DNA of 64,000 nt from an uncultured Clostridia bacterium (GCA_948562205.1 CAOYAN010000007.1:5797-69796); one strand, 5' to 3'; shown: positions 53,854 through 63,833, numbered from the stretch's first letter. Notes: generated from the letters alone by a model not told the origin. Program-made: numbers and translations.

Positions 53854-54870
53854 GTGGTATTTGGACAGGACATAGGAATTGATTTAGGAACTGCTACTAT
53901 ACTGGTATATGTAAAAGGTAGGGGGATTGTTTTAAGGGAGCCTTCAGTTGTAGCAATTGATAAGAATACAAATGAAGTTTTAGCCGTAGGACAAGAGGCT
54001 AGAAAAATGCTTGGTAGGACACCAGGAAATATTATTGCACTTAGGCCACTTAAAGATGGTGTTATATCAGACTATACTATAACTGAAAAAATGCTTAAGT
54101 ATTTTATAAATAAGGTATGTGGAAAGTTTATTTTTTCTCCTAGAATAATGATATGTGTACCATCACGTATAACAGAAGTTGAGAAAAAAGCTGTAATTGA
54201 TGCTGCAAATCATGCAGGGGCAAGAAAAGTATTTTTAATTGAAGAGCCTATTGCTGCTGCAATTGGAGCTGGTATAGATATTGGTAAGCCATATGGAAGT
54301 ATGATAGTAGATATTGGTGGTGGAACTGCAGATATAGCTGTAATTTCACTTGGAGGATCCGTTAGAAGTACTTCACTAAAAGTTGCAGGGGACAAGTTTG
54401 ATGAAGCTATTATAAGATATATAAAGAAAAATAGGAATATTATAATAGGAGAGAGAACAGCAGAAGATATAAAAATAAATGTTGGATGTATGTATCCTAA
54501 GACTGTTACTGAAAGAATGGCAGTAAAGGGAAGAGATTTAACATCTGGACTTCCAGTTGAGTTTGAAGTAACATCAGAAGAAATCTATGAGGCATTACAA
54601 GACTCAGCGGAAAAGATAATTGAAGGTGTTCATAGCGTTTTAGAAGAAACACCTCCTGAACTTGCTGCAGATATTTCTGAGAGAGGTATATACATAACTG
54701 GTGGTGGTGGTCTAGTTGATGGACTAGATAAGCTTATTGAAGAAAAAACTGGTATTTCTGTTATGATTGCTGAAGATGCACAATCATGTGTTGCAATTGG
54801 TACAGGAAAAGCTCTAAATCATATAGAGCTTTTAGAAACAGGAAATGCTGTAAAAATAAAGAAATTTTAA
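53854..54870 (+). CDS. mbl: MreB/Mbl rod-shape determining actin
   Basis: 338 residues from GTG after GGGGGAG. Actin-fold nucleotide motifs: DIGIDLGTATILVYVKGRG (phosphate 1), MIVDIGGGTADIAVISLG (phosphate 2) and YITGGGGLVDGL (adenosine). It forms membrane-associated filaments that steer cell-wall synthesis. The position after spoIIID identifies it as the Mbl-type paralogue common in clostridial genomes. Whether it is called mbl or mreB is a matter of synteny. Confidence 0.93.
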   Translation: MVFGQDIGIDLGTATILVYVKGRGIVLREPSVVAIDKNTNEVLAVGQEARKMLGRTPGNIIALRPLKDGVISDYTITEKMLKYFINKVCGKFIFSPRIMICVPSRITEVEKKAVIDAANHAGARKVFLIEEPIAAAIGAGIDIGKPYGSMIVDIGGGTADIAVISLGGSVRSTSLKVAGDKFDEAIIRYIKKNRNIIIGERTAEDIKINVGCMYPKTVTERMAVKGRDLTSGLPVEFEVTSEEIYEALQDSAEKIIEGVHSVLEETPPELAADISERGIYITGGGGLVDGLDKLIEEKTGISVMIAEDAQSCVAIGTGKALNHIELLETGNAVKIKKF

Positions 54871-54900
54871 AAAAGTCATACCAGAAGGTGTGACTTTTAT
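54869..54900. terminator. Terminator after mbl, bidirectional
   Basis: AAAAGTCATACC and GGTGTGACTTTT form a 12-bp stem flanked by A- and T-runs. Confidence 0.85.
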
Positions 54901-55349
54901 TTATGTATATTTTTTGATATAAGATAATTATACATATTAACGTTACAAAGTTTATTAGTTATAATTTCATTTATCATATTATATTTTTTAGTATCTGGCA
55001 TAGAATTTTGTATATTTCTATATTTTTTTATAGAATTTATTTCATCAAATAATCCATTCTTTAAATTTTCAGGATAATTGTCTATTATACATCTATTCTC
55101 TACATATATACTTCTTGTATCACTTATATGTGTGCTTGTTATTTCATAAAATACATCCTTTAATATATCACTATGTCTTACTTCATTTTTCATTATATCA
55201 CTAATTATAGATACATCTTCTTCATCTGTTACTTGATTTAGTAACATGTTATAAAATGCAATAGAATGATTTTCATCTTCTACTAAACTACGAACTGAAT
55301 CAATTATATCATTATTTACAATAGACTCTACTATATTATTTTCTTCCAT
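54897..55349 (-). CDS. Ferritin-like (rubrerythrin-type) protein with incomplete di-metal site
   Basis: 150 residues, all-helical. Glu26 (EDENHSIAFY), Glu56 with His59 (NEVRHS), Glu103 (DEINSIKKY) and Glu128 (NEIIT) fit the four-helix ferritin/rubrerythrin pattern. The last ExxH is not kept (EIIT at 128-131), so the metal site may be partial. Such proteins in Clostridia include spore-coat and peroxide-defence members. Function not assigned. It lies between convergent and divergent neighbours with GAGGTGC as ribosome site. Confidence 0.6.
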   Translation of the reverse strand: MEENNIVESIVNNDIIDSVRSLVEDENHSIAFYNMLLNQVTDEEDVSIISDIMKNEVRHSDILKDVFYEITSTHISDTRSIYVENRCIIDNYPENLKNGLFDEINSIKKYRNIQNSMPDTKKYNMINEIITNKLCNVNMYNYLISKNIHK

Positions 55350-55543
55350 GCATATTGCACCTCCTATATTTATATGATATGAAAAATATGTTAAATTGTT
55401 ATAAATAATAGAATAAACAGAGTATTAATGTAGGAGTATATATTTAGTATAGATATATTAATTTTATTTTTTTATGTTAAGTATAATACAATATTATTAT
55501 TAAAATTAAAGCTAAAAATATAATTATATAAGGAGAAAAAAAG

Positions 55544-55822
55544 ATGAAAGTAAAAAGTGCAGTAGAAATCTATAATGAAGTACTATCTGGTAAAAGAGGT
55601 CGGTTCCCTAATAATTTTTGGAATTATGATTATACATTTAATTATTCTAATACAAAAGAAGTAATAATCTATATGATTGAGAATATACTTTTCTGGAATG
55701 AAGATGATGTAAGAGAAAAATTGTGTCAAAAAACATTTAGAGAAAATGGGTTATGGGGAATGCTTCAAATTGTTTTTAACGGTAGTACAAAAATTGCTAT
55801 AGAGAATGCATATGGTAAATAA
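55544..55822 (+). CDS. DUF4046-like small protein
   Basis: 92 residues. The pattern EIYNEVLSGKRGRFPNNFW, EVIIYMIENILFW and CQKTFRENGLWGML with NGSTKIAIENAY is like the short helical DUF4046 proteins of Firmicutes, which look DNA- or RNA-associated but have no proven role. AAGGAG site before the ATG; terminator at 55833. Confidence 0.65.
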   Translation: MKVKSAVEIYNEVLSGKRGRFPNNFWNYDYTFNYSNTKEVIIYMIENILFWNEDDVREKLCQKTFRENGLWGMLQIVFNGSTKIAIENAYGK

Positions 55823-55832
55823 AAGAAATATA

Positions 55833-55868
55833 ATATGGGAGAGTGAAATCTTATCTCCCATATTTTTC
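55833..55868 (+). terminator. Terminator after DUF4046-like gene
   Basis: ATATGGGAGA and TCTCCCATAT pair perfectly, followed by TTTTT. Confidence 0.85.
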
Positions 55869-55947
55869 TTTTCAAAATAGTATATAAATTATAGACAAAA
55901 TGTGCAAAAAATAGTATAATATTTTTTGAAAAAAAGGGGGCTTGTAA

Positions 55948-58900
55948 ATGAATAAAACAGTAAAAGAAGTATTTTTTAATTGTAGCAGTGATGATAATAA
56001 TTTTTGTAATGCAATAATAGATGAAATCAAGTTCTCTAAAAAGCTTAATGCTGTAATTTTAAATGCTAAAAGTGATGAAAATATACCACTTTCTAAGATT
56101 GAAGAATTTGAAAGGCTTGCATGTAGAGCATATGAGCTAAATAGTTTTAAAGTAGATTATAAATTTACTGGCATGCCTTGTGAAATTACACTTAAAAATG
56201 TTCAAAATGTAATACTTATAGCTAATAAAAAATATGGGTATACTCAAGATATATTTGAAAACTGTAAAATAGATATAAATAATGATGAGAAAAAAATAAA
56301 TATAGAATTAAAGAAGCCTTATGCTAATTTTTTAAGATTAAAAAAGGTTGATCAGTATATTATGAAGTGTTTAGATACTGAATATGGTAAAGGGTATTCT
56401 TTAAATATAACTGAAAATAAAGATATAAAAAAAGATATAGGAAATGGAATAAGAATAGTAAAGCTTGAAGATATTCCAAATAGGAATGTCGTAAGTATAG
56501 AAAATAGTAATGTAAATACACAAGTTCCAGAAATTCCTAAAGAGACATATAGAAGACCTGCTCTTACAGAAGAGGAGAAAATGGAGAGAAAACTTGCAAA
56601 AAATCCTCAGCCTGAAAATGTTATATATGGAATTAATATAACTACTACAGATATAAAAAGAGTAGATGAGGTAAATGATACTTTGGATAGAGTATGTATA
56701 CAAGGACAAATATTTGAAAAAGATGTACGTGAGCTTAAAAGTGGGAAATTACTTTTAATATTAGATGTAACAGATAAGACAAGCACTATTGCTTGTAAAA
56801 TGTTTTTAGATAAGAAAAAATTTGAAGAAGTAGATCCAAGACTTTCTAAAGGAAGTTATATCATACTTCAAGGAAGACCTCAAATAGATCCTTTCTCTAA
56901 AGAACTTACTATAATGACAAGTAATATTTGTACAGGTAGTAAACCACCTGAGAGAATGGACAACGCCGAAGAAAAAAGAGTTGAACTTCATCTACATACT
57001 CAAATGAGTGCAATGGATGCTGTAACTTCTGCTACAGATTTAGTAAAACAAGCTATAAAATGGGGACATAAAGCAGTTGCCATAACTGATCATGGTGTAG
57101 TTCAATCATTTCCAGAAGCAAATCATGTAATAGTTGATAACTATGCAGGATTAGTAAAAAAAGAGGGGAAAATAACTACACAAGATATACTAGACGCTGC
57201 ACCTATTAAAGTAATATATGGTGTTGAGGGATATCTTGCAAGGGATGTTGAGCCTATAGTACCAGAGTTTGATACATATTGTGTATTTGATTTGGAGACA
57301 ACAGGATTTAATCCAGATTTAGATGGGATTACAGAAGTTGCCGTATGTAAAGTTAGAAATGGTGAAATAATTGATGAATTTACGACATTTGTAAATCCTG
57401 AAAAGCCTATACCTTTTAATGTACAAGAACTTACACATATAACTGATGATATGGTAGCCGATGCACCAAAGATGGATGAGATGATACCAAAGTTTTTAGA
57501 GTTTGTTAAAGGAAGTGTACTAGTTGCACATAATGCACACTTTGATATAGGATTTATTGCAAATAAATCACAAAAATTAGGTCTTGAATTTAAACCATAT
57601 GTTATTGATACATATGAGATGTCACTTGAATTATACAATGGTGTAGAAAATCATAAACTAGGTACTTTAGTAGAATATTTAGGTATAGAATTAGAAGGCG
57701 CTCATAGAGCTATAAATGATACAAGAGCTACTGCTAAAATGTTTATTAGAATGAAGGAAGACTGTGACAAAGAAAAAATAGATATAAATAATTATATCTT
57801 TACGAATATAAAAGATAAATCTAGAAATTTACCTGGCAATCATATTATTATACTTGCTAAAAACTATGTTGGACTTAAAAATTTGTACAAGCTTGTTTCA
57901 TATTCTCATGTTTGGAATTTTCATAGAAAACCTAAAATATCACGTTCTATGTTAAAAAGATATAGAGATGGATTAATTATTGGTTCTGCATGTGAACAAG
58001 GTGAATTATATCAAGAAATATTAGAATATAGATTAGGAAATAATGATGGTAGTAAAATAGAAGAGATTGCAAACTTTTATGATTATTTGGAAATACAACC
58101 TTTAGGAAATAATGAATTCTATGAAAGAACAGGAAAAAAAGTTAAAAAAGAAGGAAAAAGACCTAAAGATGAGCCACCTGAATATATTAAACTTACACAT
58201 CAAGATTTAATAGATATAAATATTGAACTTGTAAATCTTGCAGATAAACTTGGTAAACCAGTTGTAGGTACTTGTGATGTTCATTTTATGAATCCAGAAG
58301 ATGAAATTTATAGAAGGATAATACAAGCAGGACAAGGCTTTGATGATGCAGATATGCAGGCACCACTATACTTTAGAACAACAGATGAAATGTTAAAAGA
58401 ATTTGATTATTTACCAAAAGAGAAGGCATATGAAATTGTTGTTACAAATACAAATTTAGTTGCAGACTGGTGTGATAGAATAAGCCCTATATCTGATGAG
58501 AAATGTCCACCTCATATTGATGGATGTGAAGATGATATAAGAAATATAGCTATGGAAAAAGCCCATAAATTATATGGAGATAATCTTCCACAAATAGTGG
58601 AAGAAAGACTTGATAAAGAATTAAACTCAATTATATCTAATGGATATTCAGTTATGTATATAATTGCACAAAGACTTGTTTGGGACTCTAATGATCATGG
58701 ATATATCGTTGGTTCTAGAGGATCTGTTGGATCTTCACTTGCAGCCTATATGACAGGTATAACAGAAGTAAATTCACTAAAGGCACATTATAGATGTCCT
58801 AATTGTAAATATTCTGATTTTACAGATTATGGCTTTGCAAATGGTTTTGACTTGCCAGATAAAAAGTGTCCAGAGTGTGGTGAAAACCTTGATAAAGATG

Positions 58901-60399
58901 GTATGGATATACCTTTTGAGACATTTTTAGGTTTTAAAGGAGATAAAGAGCCAGATATTGATCTTAACTTCTCTGGAGAATATCAAGCTAAGGCACATAA
59001 ATATACAGAAGTTATCTTCGGTACTGGAACAACATATAAGGCGGGAACAATAGGTACAGTTGCAGAAAAAACAGCTTATGGATTTGTTAAAAATTATTAT
59101 GAGGAAAGACAAAAAATAGTACCAGTTGCTGAAATAAATAGAATATCTAAAGGATGTACTGGAATTAAAAGAACTACAGGACAGCATCCAGGAGGTATTA
59201 TAGTTGTACCTAAAGGTAGAACTATATATGAATTTTGTCCTGTGCAACATCCAGCAGATGATCCTTATTCTGATATTGTAACTACTCATTTTGATTATCA
59301 CTCAATTGATAGAAACTTATTAAAACTTGATATACTGGGCCATGATGATCCAACTGTTATTCGTATGTTACAAGATATAACAGGTGTAGATCCTACTAAA
59401 TTGCCACTTGATGATAAAGAGACAATGGGGATTTTCTCATCTACTGAACCACTTGATGTAACACCAGAACAAATAAAATCTGAAGTTGGTACTTATGGTG
59501 TACCAGAGTTTGGTACTAAATTTGTTAGAGGAATGCTTGTGGATACAAAACCTACAACTTTTGATGAACTAATACGTATATCAGGACTGTCACACGGTAC
59601 AGATGTATGGTTAAATAATGCTCAGGAAATAATTGAGCAAGGTATAGTTACACTAAAAGAGGCTATATGTTGTCGTGATGATATTATGATTTATTTAATA
59701 AATAAAGGTCTTGATCCAGGAATGTCATTTAAGATAATGGAGTCAGTACGTAAAGGTAAAGTTGCAAAAGGTAAAGAGGCAAAATGGTCAGAGTATAAAG
59801 ATGAGATGAGAGCTCATGATGTACCAGATTGGTATATTGACTCATGTGAGAAAATAAAATACATGTTTCCAAAAGCACATGCTGCAGCTTATGTTACAAA
59901 TGCATTTAGAATAGCTTGGTTTAAAGTACATATACCAAAGGCATATTACTGTGCATTTATGTCTATTAGAGCAGACGAATTTGATGGAGATGTTATGCTA
60001 TATGGTAAAGAGCGAATTTTATCTAAAATGAGAGAAATTGATACTTTAGGAAATGCAGCAGCTCCTAAAGATAAAAATATGTATCCAATACTTGAACTAG
60101 TCTTAGAGATGAATGAGAGAGGGATAGAGTTTTTACCAGTTGATTTGTATAAATCTCATGCTACTAAGTTTTTAATGGAAGATGATGGGATAAGACCACC
60201 TTTATCAGCACTTACAGGTTTTGGTGAGGTGGATGCTGAAAAGCTCGTTAAAGCAAGAGAAGGGATAAGGTTTACTTCAATTGAGGACATGCAGATAAAG
60301 TCAAAAATTGGTAAAGTTGCAGTAGAGACTTTAAGACTTGCAGGATGTTTAGATGGGATGCCTAGATCTGAACAAATGGATATGTTTGATTTGTTATAA
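55948..60399 (+). CDS. polC: DNA polymerase III PolC, Gram-positive replicative polymerase
   Basis: 1,483 residues, standard PolC size. N-terminal and OB-fold domains to about 340; PHP domain starting VELHLHTQMSAMDAV near 345, interrupted by the proofreading exonuclease (FDLETTG near 448, HNAHFD, HRAINDTRA); then the polymerase core with RGSVGSSLAAYM, a four-cysteine zinc module near 950-975 (CPNC and CPECG), and catalytic EPDIDLNFSG near 1001; SLGTDVW-type motif seen as LSHGTDVW; and C-terminal helix-hairpin-helix. It synthesises DNA at the fork. GGGGG site before the ATG. dcd follows 17 bases later. Confidence 0.98.
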   Translation: MNKTVKEVFFNCSSDDNNFCNAIIDEIKFSKKLNAVILNAKSDENIPLSKIEEFERLACRAYELNSFKVDYKFTGMPCEITLKNVQNVILIANKKYGYTQDIFENCKIDINNDEKKINIELKKPYANFLRLKKVDQYIMKCLDTEYGKGYSLNITENKDIKKDIGNGIRIVKLEDIPNRNVVSIENSNVNTQVPEIPKETYRRPALTEEEKMERKLAKNPQPENVIYGINITTTDIKRVDEVNDTLDRVCIQGQIFEKDVRELKSGKLLLILDVTDKTSTIACKMFLDKKKFEEVDPRLSKGSYIILQGRPQIDPFSKELTIMTSNICTGSKPPERMDNAEEKRVELHLHTQMSAMDAVTSATDLVKQAIKWGHKAVAITDHGVVQSFPEANHVIVDNYAGLVKKEGKITTQDILDAAPIKVIYGVEGYLARDVEPIVPEFDTYCVFDLETTGFNPDLDGITEVAVCKVRNGEIIDEFTTFVNPEKPIPFNVQELTHITDDMVADAPKMDEMIPKFLEFVKGSVLVAHNAHFDIGFIANKSQKLGLEFKPYVIDTYEMSLELYNGVENHKLGTLVEYLGIELEGAHRAINDTRATAKMFIRMKEDCDKEKIDINNYIFTNIKDKSRNLPGNHIIILAKNYVGLKNLYKLVSYSHVWNFHRKPKISRSMLKRYRDGLIIGSACEQGELYQEILEYRLGNNDGSKIEEIANFYDYLEIQPLGNNEFYERTGKKVKKEGKRPKDEPPEYIKLTHQDLIDINIELVNLADKLGKPVVGTCDVHFMNPEDEIYRRIIQAGQGFDDADMQAPLYFRTTDEMLKEFDYLPKEKAYEIVVTNTNLVADWCDRISPISDEKCPPHIDGCEDDIRNIAMEKAHKLYGDNLPQIVEERLDKELNSIISNGYSVMYIIAQRLVWDSNDHGYIVGSRGSVGSSLAAYMTGITEVNSLKAHYRCPNCKYSDFTDYGFANGFDLPDKKCPECGENLDKDGMDIPFETFLGFKGDKEPDIDLNFSGEYQAKAHKYTEVIFGTGTTYKAGTIGTVAEKTAYGFVKNYYEERQKIVPVAEINRISKGCTGIKRTTGQHPGGIIVVPKGRTIYEFCPVQHPADDPYSDIVTTHFDYHSIDRNLLKLDILGHDDPTVIRMLQDITGVDPTKLPLDDKETMGIFSSTEPLDVTPEQIKSEVGTYGVPEFGTKFVRGMLVDTKPTTFDELIRISGLSHGTDVWLNNAQEIIEQGIVTLKEAICCRDDIMIYLINKGLDPGMSFKIMESVRKGKVAKGKEAKWSEYKDEMRAHDVPDWYIDSCEKIKYMFPKAHAAAYVTNAFRIAWFKVHIPKAYYCAFMSIRADEFDGDVMLYGKERILSKMREIDTLGNAAAPKDKNMYPILELVLEMNERGIEFLPVDLYKSHATKFLMEDDGIRPPLSALTGFGEVDAEKLVKAREGIRFTSIEDMQIKSKIGKVAVETLRLAGCLDGMPRSEQMDMFDLL

Positions 60400-60416
60400 A
60401 AAAGGAGAGGTAGAAA

Positions 60417-60937
60417 ATGATATTATCAGGAAATGAAATTAAAAAAGAATAAAAACAGGAGAAATAGTTATAGAGCCATATAGTGAGGAAAATATTAATC
60501 CTAATAGTTATAATTTATCACTTGATAAAGAACTTATTGTTTATGAAAATGATATTTTAGATATGAAAGTTCCAAATAAAACTAAAAAGATAACTATTCC
60601 AGAGGAAGGACTTGTATTAGAGCCAGGAAAGTTATATCTTGGTAGAACAAGTGAGTATACTAAAACTAAAAAGTATGCACCGATGCTTGAGAGAAGAAGT
60701 TCTATAGGAAGACTTGGTATTTCAGTGCATGCAACAGCTGGTTTTGGTGATGTTGGCTTTGCAGGTACATGGACTTTGGAAATTTCTTGTATTCAACCTG
60801 TTAGAATTTATGCAGACACTAAGGTTTGTCAAATTTGCTATCATGATGTTGATGGAAACACAGATATTTTATATCGTGGTAAATATTATGAGCAAATAGA
60901 TGCTAAAGAAAGTAATATGTATAAGGATTTTGAATAA
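60417..60937 (+). pseudogene. dcd: dCTP deaminase (dcd) with a frameshift near the start
   Basis: ATG at 60417 follows AGGAGAGG and gives MILSGNEIKKE, then TAA. Adding one A to the six-A run at 60441-60446 restores RIKTGEIVIEPYSEENINPN and SYNLSL, leading straight into the frame that runs to 60937 with MLERRSSIGRLG, the catalytic-region SVHATAGFGDVGFAGTWTLE and ADTKVCQI. Restored length is about 173 residues, typical of Dcd, which turns dCTP into dUTP for thymidylate synthesis. Nothing else is damaged, so this could be an assembly error, a recent mutation, or a slippage-rescued gene. Confidence 0.85.
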
Positions 60938-60952
60938 TCATATAGATAAAAT

Positions 60953-60983
60953 GATGAGGGAGTACAAAACTTCCTCATTTTTC
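60953..60983 (+). terminator. Terminator after dcd
   Basis: ATGAGGGAGT and ACTTCCTCAT pair (one mismatch) with an A-rich loop, followed by TTTTT. Confidence 0.8.
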
Positions 60984-61116
60984 ACAAATTGTTTTAAATA
61001 TTAAGTATAAAATATAAATAATTATTATAATATTACATATAATAATTGTAAATTTAACTTATCAGTGCTTGAATTATAATTTAAATAGTGTATAATATAA
61101 GTGTGAGGTGATTACT

Positions 61117-61470
61117 ATGAAATTAGATTTAACAGGACTTCGTATTGAAGTAACAGACGGAATAAGAGAATACGTAGAAAAGAAAGTTGAAAAGCTTGCT
61201 AAATTTTTTGATGATGATACAATATGTCATGTTACTTTTACAGATGTAGTAAAAGGAAAACAACATGTTGATATCAGAATTGAGTATAAGTCTCGTACTT
61301 ATTTAGCTGAAATGGACACAGCAGAATTATATACTGCTATGGATGATTTAGTATCTAAAATTGAAGGTCAATTAAGAAAAGACAAATCAATTATGGATAA
61401 AAAAAGAAAAGAGAAAATTGAACATCCAGAAGTTGAAGATGTTGAAGCTTTATTAGATGATGAAGAATAA
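61117..61470 (+). CDS. hpf: Short ribosome hibernation-promoting factor
   Basis: 117 residues from ATG at 61117, six bases after GAGGTG; the in-frame GTG at 61108 is part of that site. RaiA/HPF fold: LDLTGLRIEVTDGIREYVEK, KKVEKLAKFF and VVKGKQHVDIRIEYKSRTYL. It binds the decoding region of idle ribosomes. The C-terminal dimerisation domain of the long Firmicutes form is missing; the chain ends in an acidic tail (EVEDVEALLDDEE). So it resembles the short type, unusual for Gram-positives. Confidence 0.85.
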   Translation: MKLDLTGLRIEVTDGIREYVEKKVEKLAKFFDDDTICHVTFTDVVKGKQHVDIRIEYKSRTYLAEMDTAELYTAMDDLVSKIEGQLRKDKSIMDKKRKEKIEHPEVEDVEALLDDEE

Positions 61471-61474
61471 ATGT

Positions 61475-61500
61475 TAGGAGCAGTAATGCTCCTTTTTCTT
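61475..61500 (+). terminator. Terminator after hpf
   Basis: AGGAGC and GCTCCT with a six-base loop, followed by TTTTTCTT. Confidence 0.8.
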
Positions 61501-61590
61501 ATCTATACATAATTGTAGATTACATAGTTGACATATATGATATAATTACTCTAACTATTAATAATATCTTTTTTAAATAAGGAGGATAAT

Positions 61591-61911
61591 ATGAGATCTG
61601 AAAAAAAAGTTTTGGAAAACAATTTATCTGAAGAAGTGTATGAAAATTTAGGAAAAGCTTATTCTTGTAGTAGGGAAATGTCATGGTGTACTAAGAGTGT
61701 ATATGATGAAATAAAAGGTTTAATAGAAGTAAGAGAAGATTTTTTAAATTACCTTAGTAGGGCTGCATATATTGCTTTAGGTAGTACTGATAGAAAATTA
61801 GCATCAGATACTTTAACCATGATTGAAATTATTAAAAATGATTGCAAGCATTTTATGACTGAGAAGGGACTTAAAAAACTTGAAGAAATGAAAATTTTTT
61901 TAGAGTTATAA
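61591..61911 (+). CDS. Hypothetical helical protein
   Basis: 106 residues, soluble and predicted helical throughout, with three cysteines (CSREMSWC region and Cys near 85). No motif recognised. AAGGAGG site before the ATG; a strong terminator follows. Function unknown. Confidence 0.7.
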   Translation: MRSEKKVLENNLSEEVYENLGKAYSCSREMSWCTKSVYDEIKGLIEVREDFLNYLSRAAYIALGSTDRKLASDTLTMIEIIKNDCKHFMTEKGLKKLEEMKIFLEL

Positions 61912-61921
61912 AAGTATGAAA

Positions 61922-61950
61922 ATAGGGCGGTTTTGTTACCGCCCTTATTT
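61922..61950. terminator. Bidirectional terminator
   Basis: AGGGCGG and CCGCCCT form a GC-rich stem flanked by A- and T-rich ends. It serves both the helical-protein gene and the convergent HD-protein gene. Confidence 0.85.
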
Positions 61951-61956
61951 CGTTAG

Positions 61957-63612
61957 TTAGTCTTTTAAATGAGTCAGATAGTAAACAATATTTGAAATCT
62001 GATAAATATGAGATCTCATAATGTTTACTTGGTGTGAAAATTTCGTATAGTTCTCCGCACAATAGTCACAAAGAGGATAAAGAAATACCATACACTCGTA
62101 AATGTAATCATCAATTTCATCCTTATTGTAAGAGTTAATTATTGTACATGTATTAGCTCTATTGGACAATTTTATTAGAGCTGCTTTGTAGTTTTGACTG
62201 AGTTTGTAATAGTACTCTCTCTTAGACATATCGTCTGGTTTTGATACCAGTTTTACAAGTTCAAAGACTTCTTCATCAAGATTATACTTTTTAGTCAAAG
62301 CTTTTCCACCATCTGTTACACCACATTTTTTAAACACTTCATGAAGAAGCGCTGCAGCACATGTTGTATCATCACTTATTTTCAAATTGATGAGGTATGA
62401 GGCAACACGAAGTGGATGGATAATGAAAGGATCGCCAATTGTTCTTTTTTGCTCTGCATGTAATCTACAGGCAATAGATAATGCTTTTAGAGTATTTGGC
62501 ATATTCTTACCTTTAGCATAACCTTTGATAAAGAATACAGTTCTCTGATATCCAGTACAGTCAATATTTATTGGAGTCTCTTTTAATATGGACTCAATTA
62601 CTTCACAGTTTGATCTTAAAACATATTTTACTGTAGTAAAGGCCTGAGAATATTCAGGATAGTAATTTTTAAGTGTGAGTAAAGGATATGATAAATCCTT
62701 TGTTTCTTTAATGTATGATAACATTTTCTCAAGCTTAAAAACTTCTATTGTTTTAAGATTGTCAGTTCTGTCATGAAGTTTAATATTTGTTGCACGAATA
62801 TCAGAACGGATACCTTTGTAATAATTTATTTCGCCAGGATCAGTAATCTTATAATCTTTAGGTTTTGTAAGAAGTCTTACAATACGTACCACTTCTTCAT
62901 CAATTCCATATTCTGTTACAAGAAGCGTCCCATTACTCTGATACATTTCTTCTACATCTTCGATGATATCATGAAGAAGAGCAGCAGCACAGGTTACATC
63001 ATCATCTGTACCAGAATAAATTATTTTTAAAGTAATATCCAAAGGATGAATAATATATGGATCTCCACCCTTTCTGAACTGACCTGCATGAAATTTCTTA
63101 GCAACCTCAAGTGCAATAAGCGTGTTTTTATAATTGTTTAATTTAGCATATTCTTCAATAAAGTTGTAAATATTTTCCAGTCCACTATAGGGAAGTTTCT
63201 TCGGCATCTTTTTAGATTTTGTAATATCCTTTAGTGGATTATTTGCAATTGCAAAATCGTACATATCTTTATTACTAAGAGTATTTATAGTATCAAGATT
63301 TTCCTCAGTAAAGGAATATTTTTTTACAAATTCTTCAATGTTTGTTGTTGCTTTGTAATCATCAATAATATCCTGAAGAATCGTAATAGCACATGCATAA
63401 TCACTGGATTTTTCTCTTAATATGATATCATATGCATCAATTAGTACAAAAGTAAACCGGGGAGTTCCTTTTTCTGAAATTTCATAGTACTTAAAAGCAA
63501 TACTTAATGCCATTATTGTATAATTGTGCTCAATAGCAATAGCATATCCTTTTATATAGTAGTAGAAATAGTCAAGTGTAGAAATTCGTGAGTCGTGTCT
63601 AATCTGTTTCAT
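61957..63612 (-). CDS. Triple HD-domain protein, SpoT-like hydrolase family
   Basis: 551 residues from ATG at 63612, placed just after AAGGAGGTAAAT; an ATG 12 codons earlier has no site. Three tandem copies of the (p)ppGpp-hydrolase HD fold. Copy 1 (about 1-135) is degenerate: TILQDIIDD replaces the HD motif. Copy 2 (about 165-330) looks intact: FHAGQFRKGGDPYIIHPLD, ALLHDIIEDV and KLHDRTDNLKT. Copy 3 (about 375-545) is partly lost: LHAEQKRTIGDPFIIHPLR is kept, but LLHEVFKK and KLSNRANT replace HD and DR. No synthetase, TGS or ACT domain. Copy 2 may hydrolyse an alarmone or related nucleotide (inference). Confidence 0.8.
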   Translation of the reverse strand: MKQIRHDSRISTLDYFYYYIKGYAIAIEHNYTIMALSIAFKYYEISEKGTPRFTFVLIDAYDIILREKSSDYACAITILQDIIDDYKATTNIEEFVKKYSFTEENLDTINTLSNKDMYDFAIANNPLKDITKSKKMPKKLPYSGLENIYNFIEEYAKLNNYKNTLIALEVAKKFHAGQFRKGGDPYIIHPLDITLKIIYSGTDDDVTCAAALLHDIIEDVEEMYQSNGTLLVTEYGIDEEVVRIVRLLTKPKDYKITDPGEINYYKGIRSDIRATNIKLHDRTDNLKTIEVFKLEKMLSYIKETKDLSYPLLTLKNYYPEYSQAFTTVKYVLRSNCEVIESILKETPINIDCTGYQRTVFFIKGYAKGKNMPNTLKALSIACRLHAEQKRTIGDPFIIHPLRVASYLINLKISDDTTCAAALLHEVFKKCGVTDGGKALTKKYNLDEEVFELVKLVSKPDDMSKREYYYKLSQNYKAALIKLSNRANTCTIINSYNKDEIDDYIYECMVFLYPLCDYCAENYTKFSHQVNIMRSHIYQISNIVYYLTHLKD

Positions 63613-63804
63613 ATTTACCTCCTTGAATTGGTGATAGAAAACAATCAAGATATTAATTTTGATTATTGTTTAGTGTTATGTAATATATTATAATATATAA
63701 AAGGCTAAATTTCAAGAAAATTGTAGAAAAAAAGACACTATATTAATAATATTTTTTATACTTAAAAAAAATATGCTTAATATAAATAAAATTCACAAAA
63801 AGTG

Positions 63805-63833
63805 TTGACATAATAAATAAAATTTGATATAAT
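63805..63833 (+). promoter_or_regulatory. Consensus sigma-A promoter at the right end
   Basis: TTGACA (63805-63810), 17-bp spacer, TATAAT (63828-63833), both perfect. It drives the folded leader at 63840-63945. The first part of this gap (63613-63800) is A/T-rich and appears empty. Confidence 0.85.
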
